Source: CAZTAO01 sp964611645 (lineage in GTDB: Bacteria > Armatimonadota > UBA5829). From it: 55,631 nt of DNA. The stretch is from assembly GCA_964611645.1 (NCBI GenBank), contig CAZTAO010000031.1, forward strand, positions 1 to 55,631, written 5' to 3'. Of the stretch, positions 7,934 to 15,871 are shown one piece after another. How positions within the stretch are numbered: position 1 is the stretch's first letter; each line of letters begins with the position of its first letter. The position numbers and the translations under genes are program-made. The notes beneath the pieces are model-generated. The model was not told the DNA's origin. It searched no databases and worked only from the letters and a program-made list of their open reading frames with translations.

Positions 7934-9061
7934 ATGGGGGCAAAGATGAAGAGTGTGAAGCTGTTGCTTTTGGTCGCCGGATGCCTGGCGATAGCCGGCG
8001 GCGCGTGGGCCGGTGAGTTCAGTTTTGGCAGTGACGCAAGGACAGTAGGTATGGGCGGAGCGTGCATCGCTCTTTCCGACGACCCGATAGTTGCAGTACG
8101 TGTAAACCCCGCCGCTATGGCGGCCACAAAGACCGGACCCCGGTTCATCCTCCCCAGCCTCGGACTGAGATCCAAGGGCGCTACTTTGGGCGAAGTCCGC
8201 TCCAGAATCTCCGAACTGTCAGACATGGGCAGCCTCGACGCTCTTGACCTGATGAAGACGTTCTCCAACAGTCGGACTTACCTCGATGTCTCAGCCTACA
8301 CAGGGGTCGCGGGGTCGTGGGGCCTTACCGTTGAGGGAGAAGCGCAGGGGATAGTGAACCCATCGTTAGTGCTGTCAAGATGGGTCGGCGCGGGCGAGCC
8401 TACGACTCCGGCAGGCCTGGTGGCAGCGGGACTGATCCCGGACACTTCAGCCGGCTCGGTCTCTGCCTTTGCGGCATCGCTCAACAACAGCGCCAACGCC
8501 CAGGGCAGGTTTGTCTACAGTCTGCCTGCGGTGACCGTTGGAACCAAGCTAGACAGCGCCGTCGGCAGGCTCTGGTTCGGCGTAAAGGCCAAGTTGCTCA
8601 GGGGACAGTTCAGGCAATACGTTCTGCAGTCCACCACCAACGCCGCCGGGGTTCAGGTAGGGGTTGTCCAGACCGACAACGCATCGAGCACCGGGGTGTC
8701 CGCGGATGTGGGCCTGCTGTACCAGCCTACGGAGTTGGGCGCGCAGTTCGGACTTGTGGCGCAGAATATCATCAACCCGCGGCTGTCGGGCATCGATACA
8801 CCGATTGTCTGGGGAGTAGGAACCGCTATCCGGCCCGCAGAGGGATGGGTTATCGCGGCTGACTTGGTGAACGTCACCAAAGCATACGACGAGAACCCCG
8901 ATCTTCGTATCGGAGTTGAGAAGCGCTTCACCCACGATCTGGCTGTCAGAGTCGGACACAGCGGCAGCGGGTTTGCAGGGGGCATCCAGTTTTCCTGGTT
9001 CAACATAGCGTTCTCCGAGGAGACGCCGTTGATGATGTCCAAGGTACTAAGACTGCCGTAG
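7934..9061 (+). CDS. Exported outer-membrane beta-barrel protein, PorV/TraF-like
   Basis: 375 aa with signal peptide (KSVKLLLLVAGCLAIAGGA, cut near AWA-GEF). The mature start, DARTVGMGGACIALSDDP followed by VNPAAMA, is the classic N-terminal signature of PorV/UPF0164/TraF_2-type barrels (xxGMGGAxxAxxxD...NPA). Alternating beta strands continue to the end, which ends in short hydrophobic-aromatic strands (GIQFSWFNIAFSEETP). Role unknown: transport, or docking of exported proteins. ATG 7934 has GAGAGG about 7 nt upstream; ATG 7946 is a close alternative. It supports a diderm envelope. It diverges from the DsbD gene. Confidence 0.75.
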   Translation: MGAKMKSVKLLLLVAGCLAIAGGAWAGEFSFGSDARTVGMGGACIALSDDPIVAVRVNPAAMAATKTGPRFILPSLGLRSKGATLGEVRSRISELSDMGSLDALDLMKTFSNSRTYLDVSAYTGVAGSWGLTVEGEAQGIVNPSLVLSRWVGAGEPTTPAGLVAAGLIPDTSAGSVSAFAASLNNSANAQGRFVYSLPAVTVGTKLDSAVGRLWFGVKAKLLRGQFRQYVLQSTTNAAGVQVGVVQTDNASSTGVSADVGLLYQPTELGAQFGLVAQNIINPRLSGIDTPIVWGVGTAIRPAEGWVIAADLVNVTKAYDENPDLRIGVEKRFTHDLAVRVGHSGSGFAGGIQFSWFNIAFSEETPLMMSKVLRLP

Positions 9062-9066
9062 TCTGT

Positions 9067-9094
9067 TTGGCTACCTGCTGGTTTTGGAGATAAT
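9067..9094 (+). promoter_or_regulatory. Probable promoter of the glutamate dehydrogenase gene
   Basis: TTGGCT (9067-9072), a 16-nt spacer and GATAAT (9089-9094). The leader of about 100 nt contains a hairpin (CCGGGAGC, GCAGAT, GCTTCCGG, about 9117-9138), which could be regulatory or could end transcripts from the upstream barrel gene. Confidence 0.45.
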
Positions 9095-9203
9095 CTGTCT
9101 GTGACGGCGTAAGTTCCGGGAGCGCAGATGCTTCCGGTTGGGCGGGAGTTGTCCAATGTGGGGCAGCCATCCGCCAATTCGACCATCATCAAGGGGGATG
9201 AGT

Positions 9204-10391
9204 ATGAGCGTAGTAGATCTGAAGTTAGTCTCGAAGTACATCGACGTTGGCAAAGAGGCCATACACCTGCTGGAAAAGAGCGAACAGGAGGTGTACGCGA
9301 ACCTGTCGCTCAAGTGGGGCGGCACAGTCCTGGAAGCGGATTGCTACATTGTGTTACATTGCGCCGTGCGCGGCCCGGCCAAGGGCGGAATCAGGATGTC
9401 CGAACACGTCAGCCTGACAGAAACAAGACGTCTGGCTGAACTGATGACCTACAAGTGCGCGTTGGTCAAGATTCCGTTCGGTGGCGGGAAATCCGGTATC
9501 AAGATCAACCCCAAGAAGCTCAATCCGGAGGCCAGGCGCGCCCTGCTCAACGAGTATGTCCACGTCTTCGGCCCGTATCTCAACACACTCACCTACATAC
9601 CCGCGCCCGATATGGGCACCGGCCCCGGGGATATGGCCACCATCTATGGCTGCACCCACGTGCCGGAGTCTGTGACAGGCAAACCGTATCGGATAGGTGG
9701 CCTGCCTGGACGCGAGGAAGCTACCGGATACGGCGTGGCAACCACTGCGTGCAAAGCCGCATGCAAACTCCTGAACAAGGACCTGAAAGACCTGACAGTA
9801 GCGGTGCAGGGCTTTGGGAACGTCGGCAGTTGGACCGTTCGGTTCCTCACCCAGTGGGGAGCCAAGGTTGTTGCGATCGGGGACATCGATCACGCAGTAT
9901 ACTGTCCGGACGGAGTTCCGCCGGATATCAAGAATGTCGGCGAAGTGCTGGACAACAAGGGATGCAGGGAGATACCGCACGATCAGCTTCTCCTGATGCC
10001 GGCCGACGTGGTAATCCCGGCTGCGCTCGAAGGAGTCATCACTCCCGAGGTGGCCTCAAAGATGCAGACGAAACTCATTGTCGAGGCTGCCAACGATCCC
10101 ACAGTAGCCTCCGCTAACGCGGTCCTCGAGCAGCGGGGTATTGTTGCTATCCCGGACATCCTGGCCAACTCAGGCGGCGTGATCGCTTCCTACATCGAAT
10201 GGCGCAAAGGCAAGTCCGGAAGCTTGACCGACAAGACCGAGACCTACGAGGTCATAGAACAACAGATAGGCCGGGCGTTCGATGGAGTGGCCGACCTGGT
10301 TGACAGAGAGAAAGTCAGCTATCGGTTGGCTTCTCACATAATGGCGGTCGACGAGGTCGTCCTGTCAATGAAAGACCGCGGCTGGATATAG
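9204..10391 (+). CDS. Glu/Leu/Phe/Val dehydrogenase, probably glutamate dehydrogenase
   Basis: 395 aa. Catalyses NAD(P)-dependent oxidative deamination of glutamate or the reverse. Substrate-domain motifs: VRGPAKGGIRM and IPFGGGKSGI with the two conserved lysines (the more usual form of the second is GGGKGGI), and PAPDMGT with the catalytic Asp. The Rossmann domain shows VQGFGNVGSW and an acidic IGDID strand end, which suggests NAD preference. The region PAALEGVI...EAAND...PDILANSGGV is typical of GDH. ATG 9204 has AAGGGGG 6 nt upstream; ATG 9198 would be too close to it. Confidence 0.9.
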   Translation: MSVVDLKLVSKYIDVGKEAIHLLEKSEQEVYANLSLKWGGTVLEADCYIVLHCAVRGPAKGGIRMSEHVSLTETRRLAELMTYKCALVKIPFGGGKSGIKINPKKLNPEARRALLNEYVHVFGPYLNTLTYIPAPDMGTGPGDMATIYGCTHVPESVTGKPYRIGGLPGREEATGYGVATTACKAACKLLNKDLKDLTVAVQGFGNVGSWTVRFLTQWGAKVVAIGDIDHAVYCPDGVPPDIKNVGEVLDNKGCREIPHDQLLLMPADVVIPAALEGVITPEVASKMQTKLIVEAANDPTVASANAVLEQRGIVAIPDILANSGGVIASYIEWRKGKSGSLTDKTETYEVIEQQIGRAFDGVADLVDREKVSYRLASHIMAVDEVVLSMKDRGWI

Positions 10392-10409
10392 TACCAAGAG
10401 TCGTATATC

Positions 10410-10496
10410 GGAGCAGCACATCATGCCGGACTTGATCCGGCATCCATTGAACAATCCAGTAGACCCTGAATCAAGTTCAGGGTGACGTGCTGCTCC
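10410..10496. repeat. Palindromic intergenic repeat with two inner hairpins
   Basis: Outer arms GGAGCAGCAC (10410-10419) and GTGCTGCTCC (10487-10496). Inside are ATGCCGGACTTGATCCGGCA and CCCTGAATCAAGTTCAGGG, each self-complementary. It resembles dispersed bacterial REP/MITE-like elements of the type GTCATGCCGG...CCGGCAT. It lies between gdh and hemW. Confidence 0.8.
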
Positions 10497-10521
10497 AAGC
10501 GTCATAGAGAAGGTATTCCAG

Positions 10522-11676
10522 ATGCGCATTCATGCGCCGCAAGCGGCTTACGTTCATATACCGTTCTGCCTGTCGAAGTGCTTCTACTGCGACTTCAACT
10601 CGTATGCGGGCCTCGAGAGCCTTTACAATGAGTATGTGGCCGCCCTGATCTTCGATATCGAATCCACTGCCCTGAACGAGACCTCCCCGATCTCCAGACT
10701 CGACACCATCTACTTCGGCGGAGGCACTCCAACAGCTCTCAAGGCCCCTGCCCTCGCCCGTGTCCTGGCGGCTGCGAAGGCGGAGTTCGGCTTGACGGAC
10801 GGCGCCGAGGTCACTCTGGAAGCCAATCCCGACACCGTCACCCTCGCCGGCATGCACGTCCTGAAGAGCTTTGGTTTCAACCGGGTCAGCTTGGGCGCGC
10901 AGTCGTTCAGCGACGAGCTGCTTCAAACGATGGGCCGGCGGCACGATGCCGCGCGAACGATCCAGGCCGTGAGCGATATCCGGGAAGCCGGATTCGACAA
11001 CCTCGGGCTCGACCTCATATTCGCTCTGCCCGGGGAGACTCAGGAGCAGTGGCACAAAGACCTCGACCACACCCTGGAGTTGCGTCCCCAACATATTTCG
11101 GTCTATGAGCTTACGATAGAGGAGAGTACACCCTTCGGTGAGGCCCAGAAGCGAGGGGAGATAGCTCCCGCGGATGAAGACACCAGAATCTCGATGTATG
11201 AAACAGCCATCGAGAAGCTGACTGCGGCAGGTTACGAGCACTATGAAGTCTCGAACTTTGCCCTGCCCGGTTTCCGCTCCCGCCACAACACCGTATACTG
11301 GCACAACCAGCCCTACTATGGCTTCGGCGCGGGGGCGTCTGGATACGTTGGTGGGGTCCGGTATCGCAGGATCTCTGACCCACGCTCATACATCGAGATG
11401 GTTACCCTTGGCGAGGATCCGAACGAGTTCTCCGAGACCCTCACGCCGGAGCAAAGGCTTGGCGAGACCATAATGCTGCGCCTGCGAATGCTGGAGGGGA
11501 TAGAACTCCGGGAGTTCGAGGCGGAGAATGGGGTGGACCTGATCGAACGTTTCGGGGCGGTCATCGATGGTCTGGTCGCGAAAGGTCTCCTGCAGCCGCC
11601 GGGCACTCACCTGATGCTAACCCACACCGGCCTTCTTCTCCTCAACGACGTATCCGCCGCCTTCATGCCCGACTGA
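10522..11676 (+). CDS. hemW: Radical SAM heme chaperone HemW-like protein
   Basis: 384 aa. HemW binds heme and SAM and delivers heme to apoproteins; it was long annotated as oxygen-independent coproporphyrinogen oxidase. The cluster motif is IPFCLSKCFYCDF (about 14-26, CxxxCxxC plus the fourth HemW cysteine position replaced by Asp/Phe context). Further motifs: YFGGGTPT, EANPDT, RVSLGAQSF, GLDLIFALPGET and HNTVYWHNQPYYGFGAGA in the C-terminal HemN domain. True HemN oxidases carry other N-terminal residues and are longer. The gene converges with the following one, 9 bp between stops. Confidence 0.88.
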   Translation: MRIHAPQAAYVHIPFCLSKCFYCDFNSYAGLESLYNEYVAALIFDIESTALNETSPISRLDTIYFGGGTPTALKAPALARVLAAAKAEFGLTDGAEVTLEANPDTVTLAGMHVLKSFGFNRVSLGAQSFSDELLQTMGRRHDAARTIQAVSDIREAGFDNLGLDLIFALPGETQEQWHKDLDHTLELRPQHISVYELTIEESTPFGEAQKRGEIAPADEDTRISMYETAIEKLTAAGYEHYEVSNFALPGFRSRHNTVYWHNQPYYGFGAGASGYVGGVRYRRISDPRSYIEMVTLGEDPNEFSETLTPEQRLGETIMLRLRMLEGIELREFEAENGVDLIERFGAVIDGLVAKGLLQPPGTHLMLTHTGLLLLNDVSAAFMPD

Positions 11677-11685
11677 TACCCCGGC

Positions 11686-12783
11686 CTACTCCGGCTGGCT
11701 TTCCTCTTCCCACTGCCACAGGTCCATCCGCTCCTGCAGCAGATCCGCATGCTCGGTGACCCCCGGGTCCACGCCGTAGATGAGCGCCAGGTAGCAACTG
11801 ACATAGTCGCCCAGGTACACCCCTTGCCACATCCGCTCCAGTATACTGGCGCCTTTGAGATCAACTATGACAGAGGCTCCGTGATCGAAGCAGTCTCGGC
11901 TGGCAGCCACCAACTGCGTGTTCACAGGGTCGGTCGCATCGCGCAGAATCACAGCCGAGATCTCCAGACGGGTCCGGGCGGGGCCATCTTTGCCGGCAAC
12001 CTCCGCAAACCCGGCGTCCGGGAACCTGCCGGCGCACGCGGCGGCCTTGGCATTGGAGCAGATCTGGTTCCGCCACCTGTTTGCCACAGCCTCTCCAAAC
12101 TCCCCTGGCCCGTACACGGCAACCGTCTTGTGGGCAATCTGCCGGGCAATCTGCTTTGCGGGGTTCTGGAACATGGGCGTTGAGAAGCGATAAGCCTCTC
12201 TCAGGTTCTTCATATGCAGAATCGCGCGGGACACGTCTGTGGGCACCTCCTCCACCAAGCCCAGCTTGTGAAGCGCCATAACCGCAGGCACAAACAGGTA
12301 ACCTATGGCGGAACGCTCCGGTTGGCCCGGAGGTATCTTGAGGTAGGTGAGGTCGTTGTGGTCTTCAAGCTCGGGGACCCTGGCGGATGCCCCAAGAATC
12401 ACTCTGGCGCCCCTCTCAAGGGCATCCTTTATGAGCGGCCTGGTGCATGGGTTCTTCAGGGTATAGTCGAGGACTACCACAACGGTTCCGGCTTTGACAC
12501 AAGCGGGCAGGGAAGGTTCGTGGATAGCAATTATGGGGACCGGTGTTCGAGGAGCAAGATAGGCGCTGACCATGTCCGCAGCCACCGCGCACTCCCCCAT
12601 CCCCTCAACCACAACCGCGTTGGGTGGGCCGTCGGTGGAGATCAGCTTGAGGCTGGTACCTATGCCGAGTGCGGTCTCGCACTGCTCCGGCAGTTCGTCG
12701 ACCAACCGCAGCATGTTTCTGGTGTCGACCTCCTGAAGTCGCTGGAGGTCCTCAAGAACATCGTAGGGCGCTTCGCTGGTCAT
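11686..12783 (-). CDS. Bifunctional phosphoglucose/phosphomannose isomerase-like SIS protein, divergent
   Basis: 365 aa, two SIS halves plus the bact-PGI_C type C-terminus. The layout follows archaeal/bacterial PGI/PMI: a first loop (EGMGECAVAADMVSAYL, where the usual form is GMGGSAIGGD), a second at YTLKNPCTRPL (usual SYSGNTEET), and GPGEFGEAVANRWRNQICSNAK (usual VAxRWKxQLxENxK). Several loop residues differ from active enzymes, notably the Gly/Ser-rich phosphate loops, so catalysis is doubtful even though the fold assignment is good. It lies downstream of rpsR past a hairpin and may be separately expressed. Confidence 0.72.
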   Translation of the reverse strand: MTSEAPYDVLEDLQRLQEVDTRNMLRLVDELPEQCETALGIGTSLKLISTDGPPNAVVVEGMGECAVAADMVSAYLAPRTPVPIIAIHEPSLPACVKAGTVVVVLDYTLKNPCTRPLIKDALERGARVILGASARVPELEDHNDLTYLKIPPGQPERSAIGYLFVPAVMALHKLGLVEEVPTDVSRAILHMKNLREAYRFSTPMFQNPAKQIARQIAHKTVAVYGPGEFGEAVANRWRNQICSNAKAAACAGRFPDAGFAEVAGKDGPARTRLEISAVILRDATDPVNTQLVAASRDCFDHGASVIVDLKGASILERMWQGVYLGDYVSCYLALIYGVDPGVTEHADLLQERMDLWQWEEESQPE

Positions 12784-12818
12784 AACGGTCGCCTCCGAAC
12801 ATCCGCCACAAATGCGAA

Positions 12819-12844
12819 CGGGGCCGACACAGTGGTCGGCCCCG
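12819..12844 (-). terminator. Hairpin after rpsR
   Basis: CGGGGCCGAC and GTCGGCCCCG form a 10-bp perfect stem with a 6-nt loop, 12 bases beyond the rpsR stop. There is no strong U-run on the minus strand, so it may be a weak or attenuating terminator before the PGI-like gene. Confidence 0.55.
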
Positions 12845-12855
12845 TGGGCAAAAGG

Positions 12856-13107
12856 CTATTCCGCGACGAACGGCAGAAGCGCAATCTCGCGAGCTCGCTT
12901 AATGGCCTCGCTGAGCAAGCGCTGGTGGCCGGCACAGGTCCCGGTGGACCGCCGCGGCATCATCTTCCCGCGCTCGGAGACGAATCTCCTGAGCCGGTTG
13001 ACGTTCTTATAGTCTATATACTCGGTCTTCTCAACGCAAAAGGCGCAGACCTTGCGGCGCGCTCGCCACTTATTGGGTCCGCCCGGTCTTCTGGTAGGGG
13101 GTGGCAT
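12856..13107 (-). CDS. rpsR: 30S ribosomal protein S18
   Basis: 83 aa, normal size. Contains KVCAFCVEKTEYIDYKNVN, then LRRFVSERGKMMPRRSTGTC and HQRLLSEAIKRAREIALLPF. The CxxC plus the later Cys matches the zinc-type (C+) S18 form. S18 pairs with S6 on the 30S platform. It has GGAGGAAATTAG before the ATG and is third in the rpsF-ssb-rpsR operon, the common bacterial order. Confidence 0.97.
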   Translation of the reverse strand: MPPPTRRPGGPNKWRARRKVCAFCVEKTEYIDYKNVNRLRRFVSERGKMMPRRSTGTCAGHQRLLSEAIKRAREIALLPFVAE

Positions 13108-13121
13108 CTAATTTCCTCCAA

Positions 13122-13550
13122 TTAAGCTTCAGAAGCGAATGGGTCGTAGTCAGAGTCGGATTCAGCTCCAGGGTCGGCGATATCCGGAGGGATGTTATCC
13201 GCCGGGGGACCATCGTTCTGGAAGCCGGATTCCTTGGGCCTGTCCAGACCATTGACTTGATCTGCGACCACTTCCGCTTTGTATCTTTTTTGTCCGTCCT
13301 GTTGAACCCAGGACCGTATCTGCAGGCTGCCCTGAACCGCGACGAGTCTGCCCTTGCTCATATAGTTGGCCACGAACTCGGCAGTCTGTCTCCACGCGAC
13401 TATGTCGATGAAGTCGGTCTGCTTTTCCCCGTTGGCCGACTTGAACCGTCGGTCCACGGCGATCCTGAAAGTGCACGTTGCGATACCGCTGGGCGTGTAC
13501 TTCAGCTCAGGATCGGCTACCATTCTTCCAATCAGTATGACGACGTTCAT
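13122..13550 (-). CDS. ssb: Single-stranded DNA-binding protein
   Basis: 142 aa. Residues 1-105 form the OB fold (MNVVILIGRMVADPELKYTP, FIDIVAWRQTAEF, VQGSLQIRSW). A short Pro/Asp linker follows. The C-terminal tip reads SDYDPFASEA rather than the usual DDDIPF end, so the acidic-hydrophobic tip that docks partner proteins is internal, with four extra residues. GGAGGGCCTGAG precedes the ATG. Second gene of the rpsF operon. Confidence 0.95.
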   Translation of the reverse strand: MNVVILIGRMVADPELKYTPSGIATCTFRIAVDRRFKSANGEKQTDFIDIVAWRQTAEFVANYMSKGRLVAVQGSLQIRSWVQQDGQKRYKAEVVADQVNGLDRPKESGFQNDGPPADNIPPDIADPGAESDSDYDPFASEA

Positions 13551-13576
13551 CTCAGGCCCTCCTGCAGGGTGATGGG

Positions 13577-14242
13577 CTAGCTGGCGGACTCTTCAGCGGG
13601 AGCTTCCGCCGGGGTTTCGGCTACTTCTGCGACAGGCTCGGGAGCGGGCTCCACGGCTGCCTCAACAACAGGCTCGGCGGCAGCTTCCACCACCGGCTCG
13701 GCGGCCACTTCGGGAGCGGCTTCCGGCTCGACAACAGCTTCTGCCACGGGTTCAGCAACGGCTTCCACCACAGGCTCAGCAGCAGCTTCCACTGCGGGCT
13801 CGGCGACGGCTTCCGCTACAGGCTCAGCAGCAACAGCGGCAGCTTCGACGGCGGCAGCTTCCTGCGCAGGCTCGACGACGGCTTCAACAACCGGCTCCAG
13901 GCCACGCGCTCTGTCAGCAGCCACCTGGTCGAGTCGACCGGTGTCTATGTGCTTCTGCTCGGTGCGGATGATTATGTGCCGCAGCACCTCGTCGGAAATC
14001 CGGAAGATACGGTCAAGTTCCTGAGGAAGCGAGGCTTCGGCTGTGAAATACATCAGCACGTAGCCGCCCTCTCTCACGCCCTTGATCTCGTAGGCCAGGC
14101 GGCGCTTATCCCACCTGCCGGCTGCGATGATCTCGCCGCCGTTATCCGTGACAACCTTGGAGTACTTGGCGATTGCGGTGTCGACCTGCTCTTCGTTAAG
14201 AGTGGTCCTGAGGACGTACAGTGTTTCGTAGTAATTACTCGT
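13577..14242 (-). CDS. rpsF: 30S ribosomal protein S6 with long Ala/Glu/Pro/Val tail; probable ACG start
   Basis: 221 aa from codon 14242. Residues 1-95 are S6 (YYETLYVLRTTLNEEQVD, GRWDKRRLAYEIKGVREGGY, LPQELDRIFRISDEVLRHII). The last 110 or so residues are a repetitive EPVVEAAAEPVAEA-type acidic tail, ending PAEESAS. Usual S6 is 95-130 aa. The only upstream ATG (14386) would add 48 residues unlike S6 and sits nearly at the predicted transcript start. GGGAGG at 14251-14256 lies 8 nt before ACG, giving M-S-N-Y-Y-E. No ATG, GTG or TTG is in that position, so an ACG start (or a sequence error for ATG) is the best reading. Confidence 0.9.
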   Translation of the reverse strand, partial: TSNYYETLYVLRTTLNEEQVDTAIAKYSKVVTDNGGEIIAAGRWDKRRLAYEIKGVREGGYVLMYFTAEASLPQELDRIFRISDEVLRHIIIRTEQKHIDTGRLDQVAADRARGLEPVVEAVVEPAQEAAAVEAAAVAAEPVAEAVAEPAVEAAAEPVVEAVAEPVAEAVVEPEAAPEVAAEPVVEAAAEPVVEAAVEPAPEPVAEVAETPAEAPAEESAS

Positions 14243-14389
14243 TGTAGTTTCCTCCCTTCGGACTAGAATCGGTTCCGTTTCGCCGGCAGCCAGGCCCTGG
14301 GTAAACCAGAAACTCCAGCCCACAAGCTCGGAACAGAGAGTGAAGTCGCCATGACAAGCACAGCGAAAGCGTGACCAATAGGCCATCGC
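14243..14389 (-). ncRNA. rpsF 5' leader, candidate S6:S18 autoregulatory element
   Basis: The promoter at 14396 predicts a leader of about 147 nt. S6:S18 leaders that mimic the 16S binding site are widespread ahead of rpsF. Here the segment GGCTGCCGGCGAAACGG, near the 3' end of the leader, could supply the CCG-containing stem, but I have not folded it. Inference only. Confidence 0.3.
14251..14256 (-). promoter_or_regulatory. Shine-Dalgarno that points to an ACG start for rpsF
   Basis: GGGAGG on the minus strand, 8 nt before the in-frame ACG at 14240-14242. Confidence 0.65.
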
Positions 14390-14395
14390 TCAAAT

Positions 14396-14424
14396 ATTAT
14401 ACCCCTTCGGGGCGGGGGATGCAA
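14396..14424 (-). promoter_or_regulatory. Promoter of the rpsF-ssb-rpsR operon
   Basis: Minus strand TTGCAT (14419-14424), a 17-nt spacer and TATAAT (14396-14401). The predicted start is near 14389. Confidence 0.65.
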
Positions 14425-14519
14425 ACTTGGGGATTGGAGCCGGTGCAACGTGCCCGCTGTTTTCTCGGAGGAATCTTAAGGGGTACATTCGGGTTGCTGT
14501 GAGCGGGGAGAACAGCAAC

Positions 14520-14551
14520 ACTGGGTGGCGGTTCGGAAACCGCCACCCAGT
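14520..14551 (-). terminator. Strong hairpin between serC and rpsF
   Basis: ACTGGGTGGCGGTT (14520-14533) and AACCGCCACCCAGT (14538-14551) make a perfect 14-bp stem with a 4-nt loop. It lies downstream of serC and upstream of the rpsF promoter, so it most likely ends serC transcripts. The trailing minus-strand bases are only moderately U-rich. Confidence 0.65.
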
Positions 14552-14570
14552 TCTGCATCGTTACGTGGAA

Positions 14571-14608
14571 GGAACCGCCCCCCAGCCCCCTCCTGCGAGG
14601 AGGGGGAG
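14571..14608 (-). repeat. REP-like element, part B only
   Basis: ACCGCCCCCCAGCCCCCTCC, a short loop and GAGGAGGGGG: the B half of the composite elements at 3177 and 4756, placed directly after serC. Confidence 0.7.
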
Positions 14609-14619
14609 TAGGCCGTTAC

Positions 14620-15705
14620 CTACCCGTTCGCCTTCTCAAACTCATTCATAAAGGCCACCAACGCTTCAACCGCGTCCATGCCTACTGCGTTGTAGATGCT
14701 GGCTCTTAGGCCGCCTACTGATCTGTGGCCTTTCAGGCCTATGAAGCCGGCTTTCTTGGCGTCGGCTACGAACTTCTCTTCCAGTTCCTCGCTCGGCAGC
14801 CGCCAGACTACGTTCATTATCGACCGGCTCTCGGGCTTGGCTATCTTCTTGTAGAAGTCGCTGCCGTCGATGACCTTGTAGAGCATCCCGGCCTTCTTCT
14901 CGTTGATCTTCTGCATCGCCGCCAGGCCGCCGAGGGATTCCAGGTGCTCCATGACCAGCTTCAGGATGTATATGCCCCAGGTGTTGGGGGTGTTGTAGAG
15001 GCTGCTTTCCTTCGCATGGGTGCTGTAGCGCAGCATCACAGGCACCGTCGCCGGGCACCGCTCCATCAGGTCCTTGCGGATGATAACCACCGCCATACCC
15101 GACGGCCCCAGGTTCTTCTGCGCGCCGCCGTAGATCATGCCGAACTGGTTGACATCAACCACCCGAGACATAAACTCGCTGGACATATCAGCGATCAGCG
15201 GAGTCTGGGTCTTGGGGAAGCTGGGGAACCGGATGCCGCCGATGGTCTCGTTGGAACAAATGTGAACGTAAGCGGCGCTGGGGTCCAGGCAGGAATCCAG
15301 ATCCGCCTGGGTGGGCGTGGTGGTGTAGTTGTCGCCCGCTCCGTCCCATATCGGGTTGACTGTGCCGGTGATCTTGGCTTCCTTGAGAGCCTTGGACGCC
15401 CAACTGCCGGTGTTGATGTAGTCCGCCGACTGCCCCTCTAGCCGAAGGTTCATAGGGATCATCGCAAACTGCAGGCTCGCGCCGCCCTGGAGGAACAGCA
15501 CCGCGTAGTCGTCCGAAACTCCCATGAGTTTGCGGATTCCCGCCTCGGCGCCCTCGTTGATTGCGGCGAAATCCTTGCTTCTGTGGGACATCTCCATAAC
15601 AGACATCCCCGTACTGCCGTACTCAACCAGCTCAGATTGTGCCTTCTCGAGCACCGGCAGCGGGAGAGCGGCCGGGCCGGCGTTGAAGTTGAAAACTCGC
15701 GCCAT
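14620..15705 (-). CDS. serC: Phosphoserine aminotransferase
   Basis: 361 aa PLP enzyme of serine (and pyridoxine) synthesis, interconverting 3-phosphohydroxypyruvate and phosphoserine. Motifs: FNFNAGPAALP at the start, FLQGGASLQFAMIPMNL, ADMSSEFMSR with the PLP aspartate, YGGAQKNLGPSG with the Schiff-base lysine, and GHRSVGGLRASIYNA at the C-terminus binding the substrate phosphate. AGAGGTGGACC precedes the ATG. It appears monocistronic between repeat-rich DNA and a strong hairpin. Confidence 0.96.
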   Translation of the reverse strand: MARVFNFNAGPAALPLPVLEKAQSELVEYGSTGMSVMEMSHRSKDFAAINEGAEAGIRKLMGVSDDYAVLFLQGGASLQFAMIPMNLRLEGQSADYINTGSWASKALKEAKITGTVNPIWDGAGDNYTTTPTQADLDSCLDPSAAYVHICSNETIGGIRFPSFPKTQTPLIADMSSEFMSRVVDVNQFGMIYGGAQKNLGPSGMAVVIIRKDLMERCPATVPVMLRYSTHAKESSLYNTPNTWGIYILKLVMEHLESLGGLAAMQKINEKKAGMLYKVIDGSDFYKKIAKPESRSIMNVVWRLPSEELEEKFVADAKKAGFIGLKGHRSVGGLRASIYNAVGMDAVEALVAFMNEFEKANG

Positions 15706-15871
15706 GGTCCACCTCTTTATTAGTTTGTTAGTACTTCTCGTCTGGGGAAGGAAGATATTGTATCACGAAAAATGGAAAGAGACGAATTCAACAGAAAGCC
15801 CGAAAACGAAGAAACCCAGAAGGGGGACGGGAATTTCACATGGATGGACAGGATAGACAGGATGGGGGGAA

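Noticed and set aside
13600..13900. Short repeats in the rpsF tail as a CRISPR or tandem array
   Set aside because: The units are irregular, in frame and encode an acidic tail; no spacer-repeat structure.
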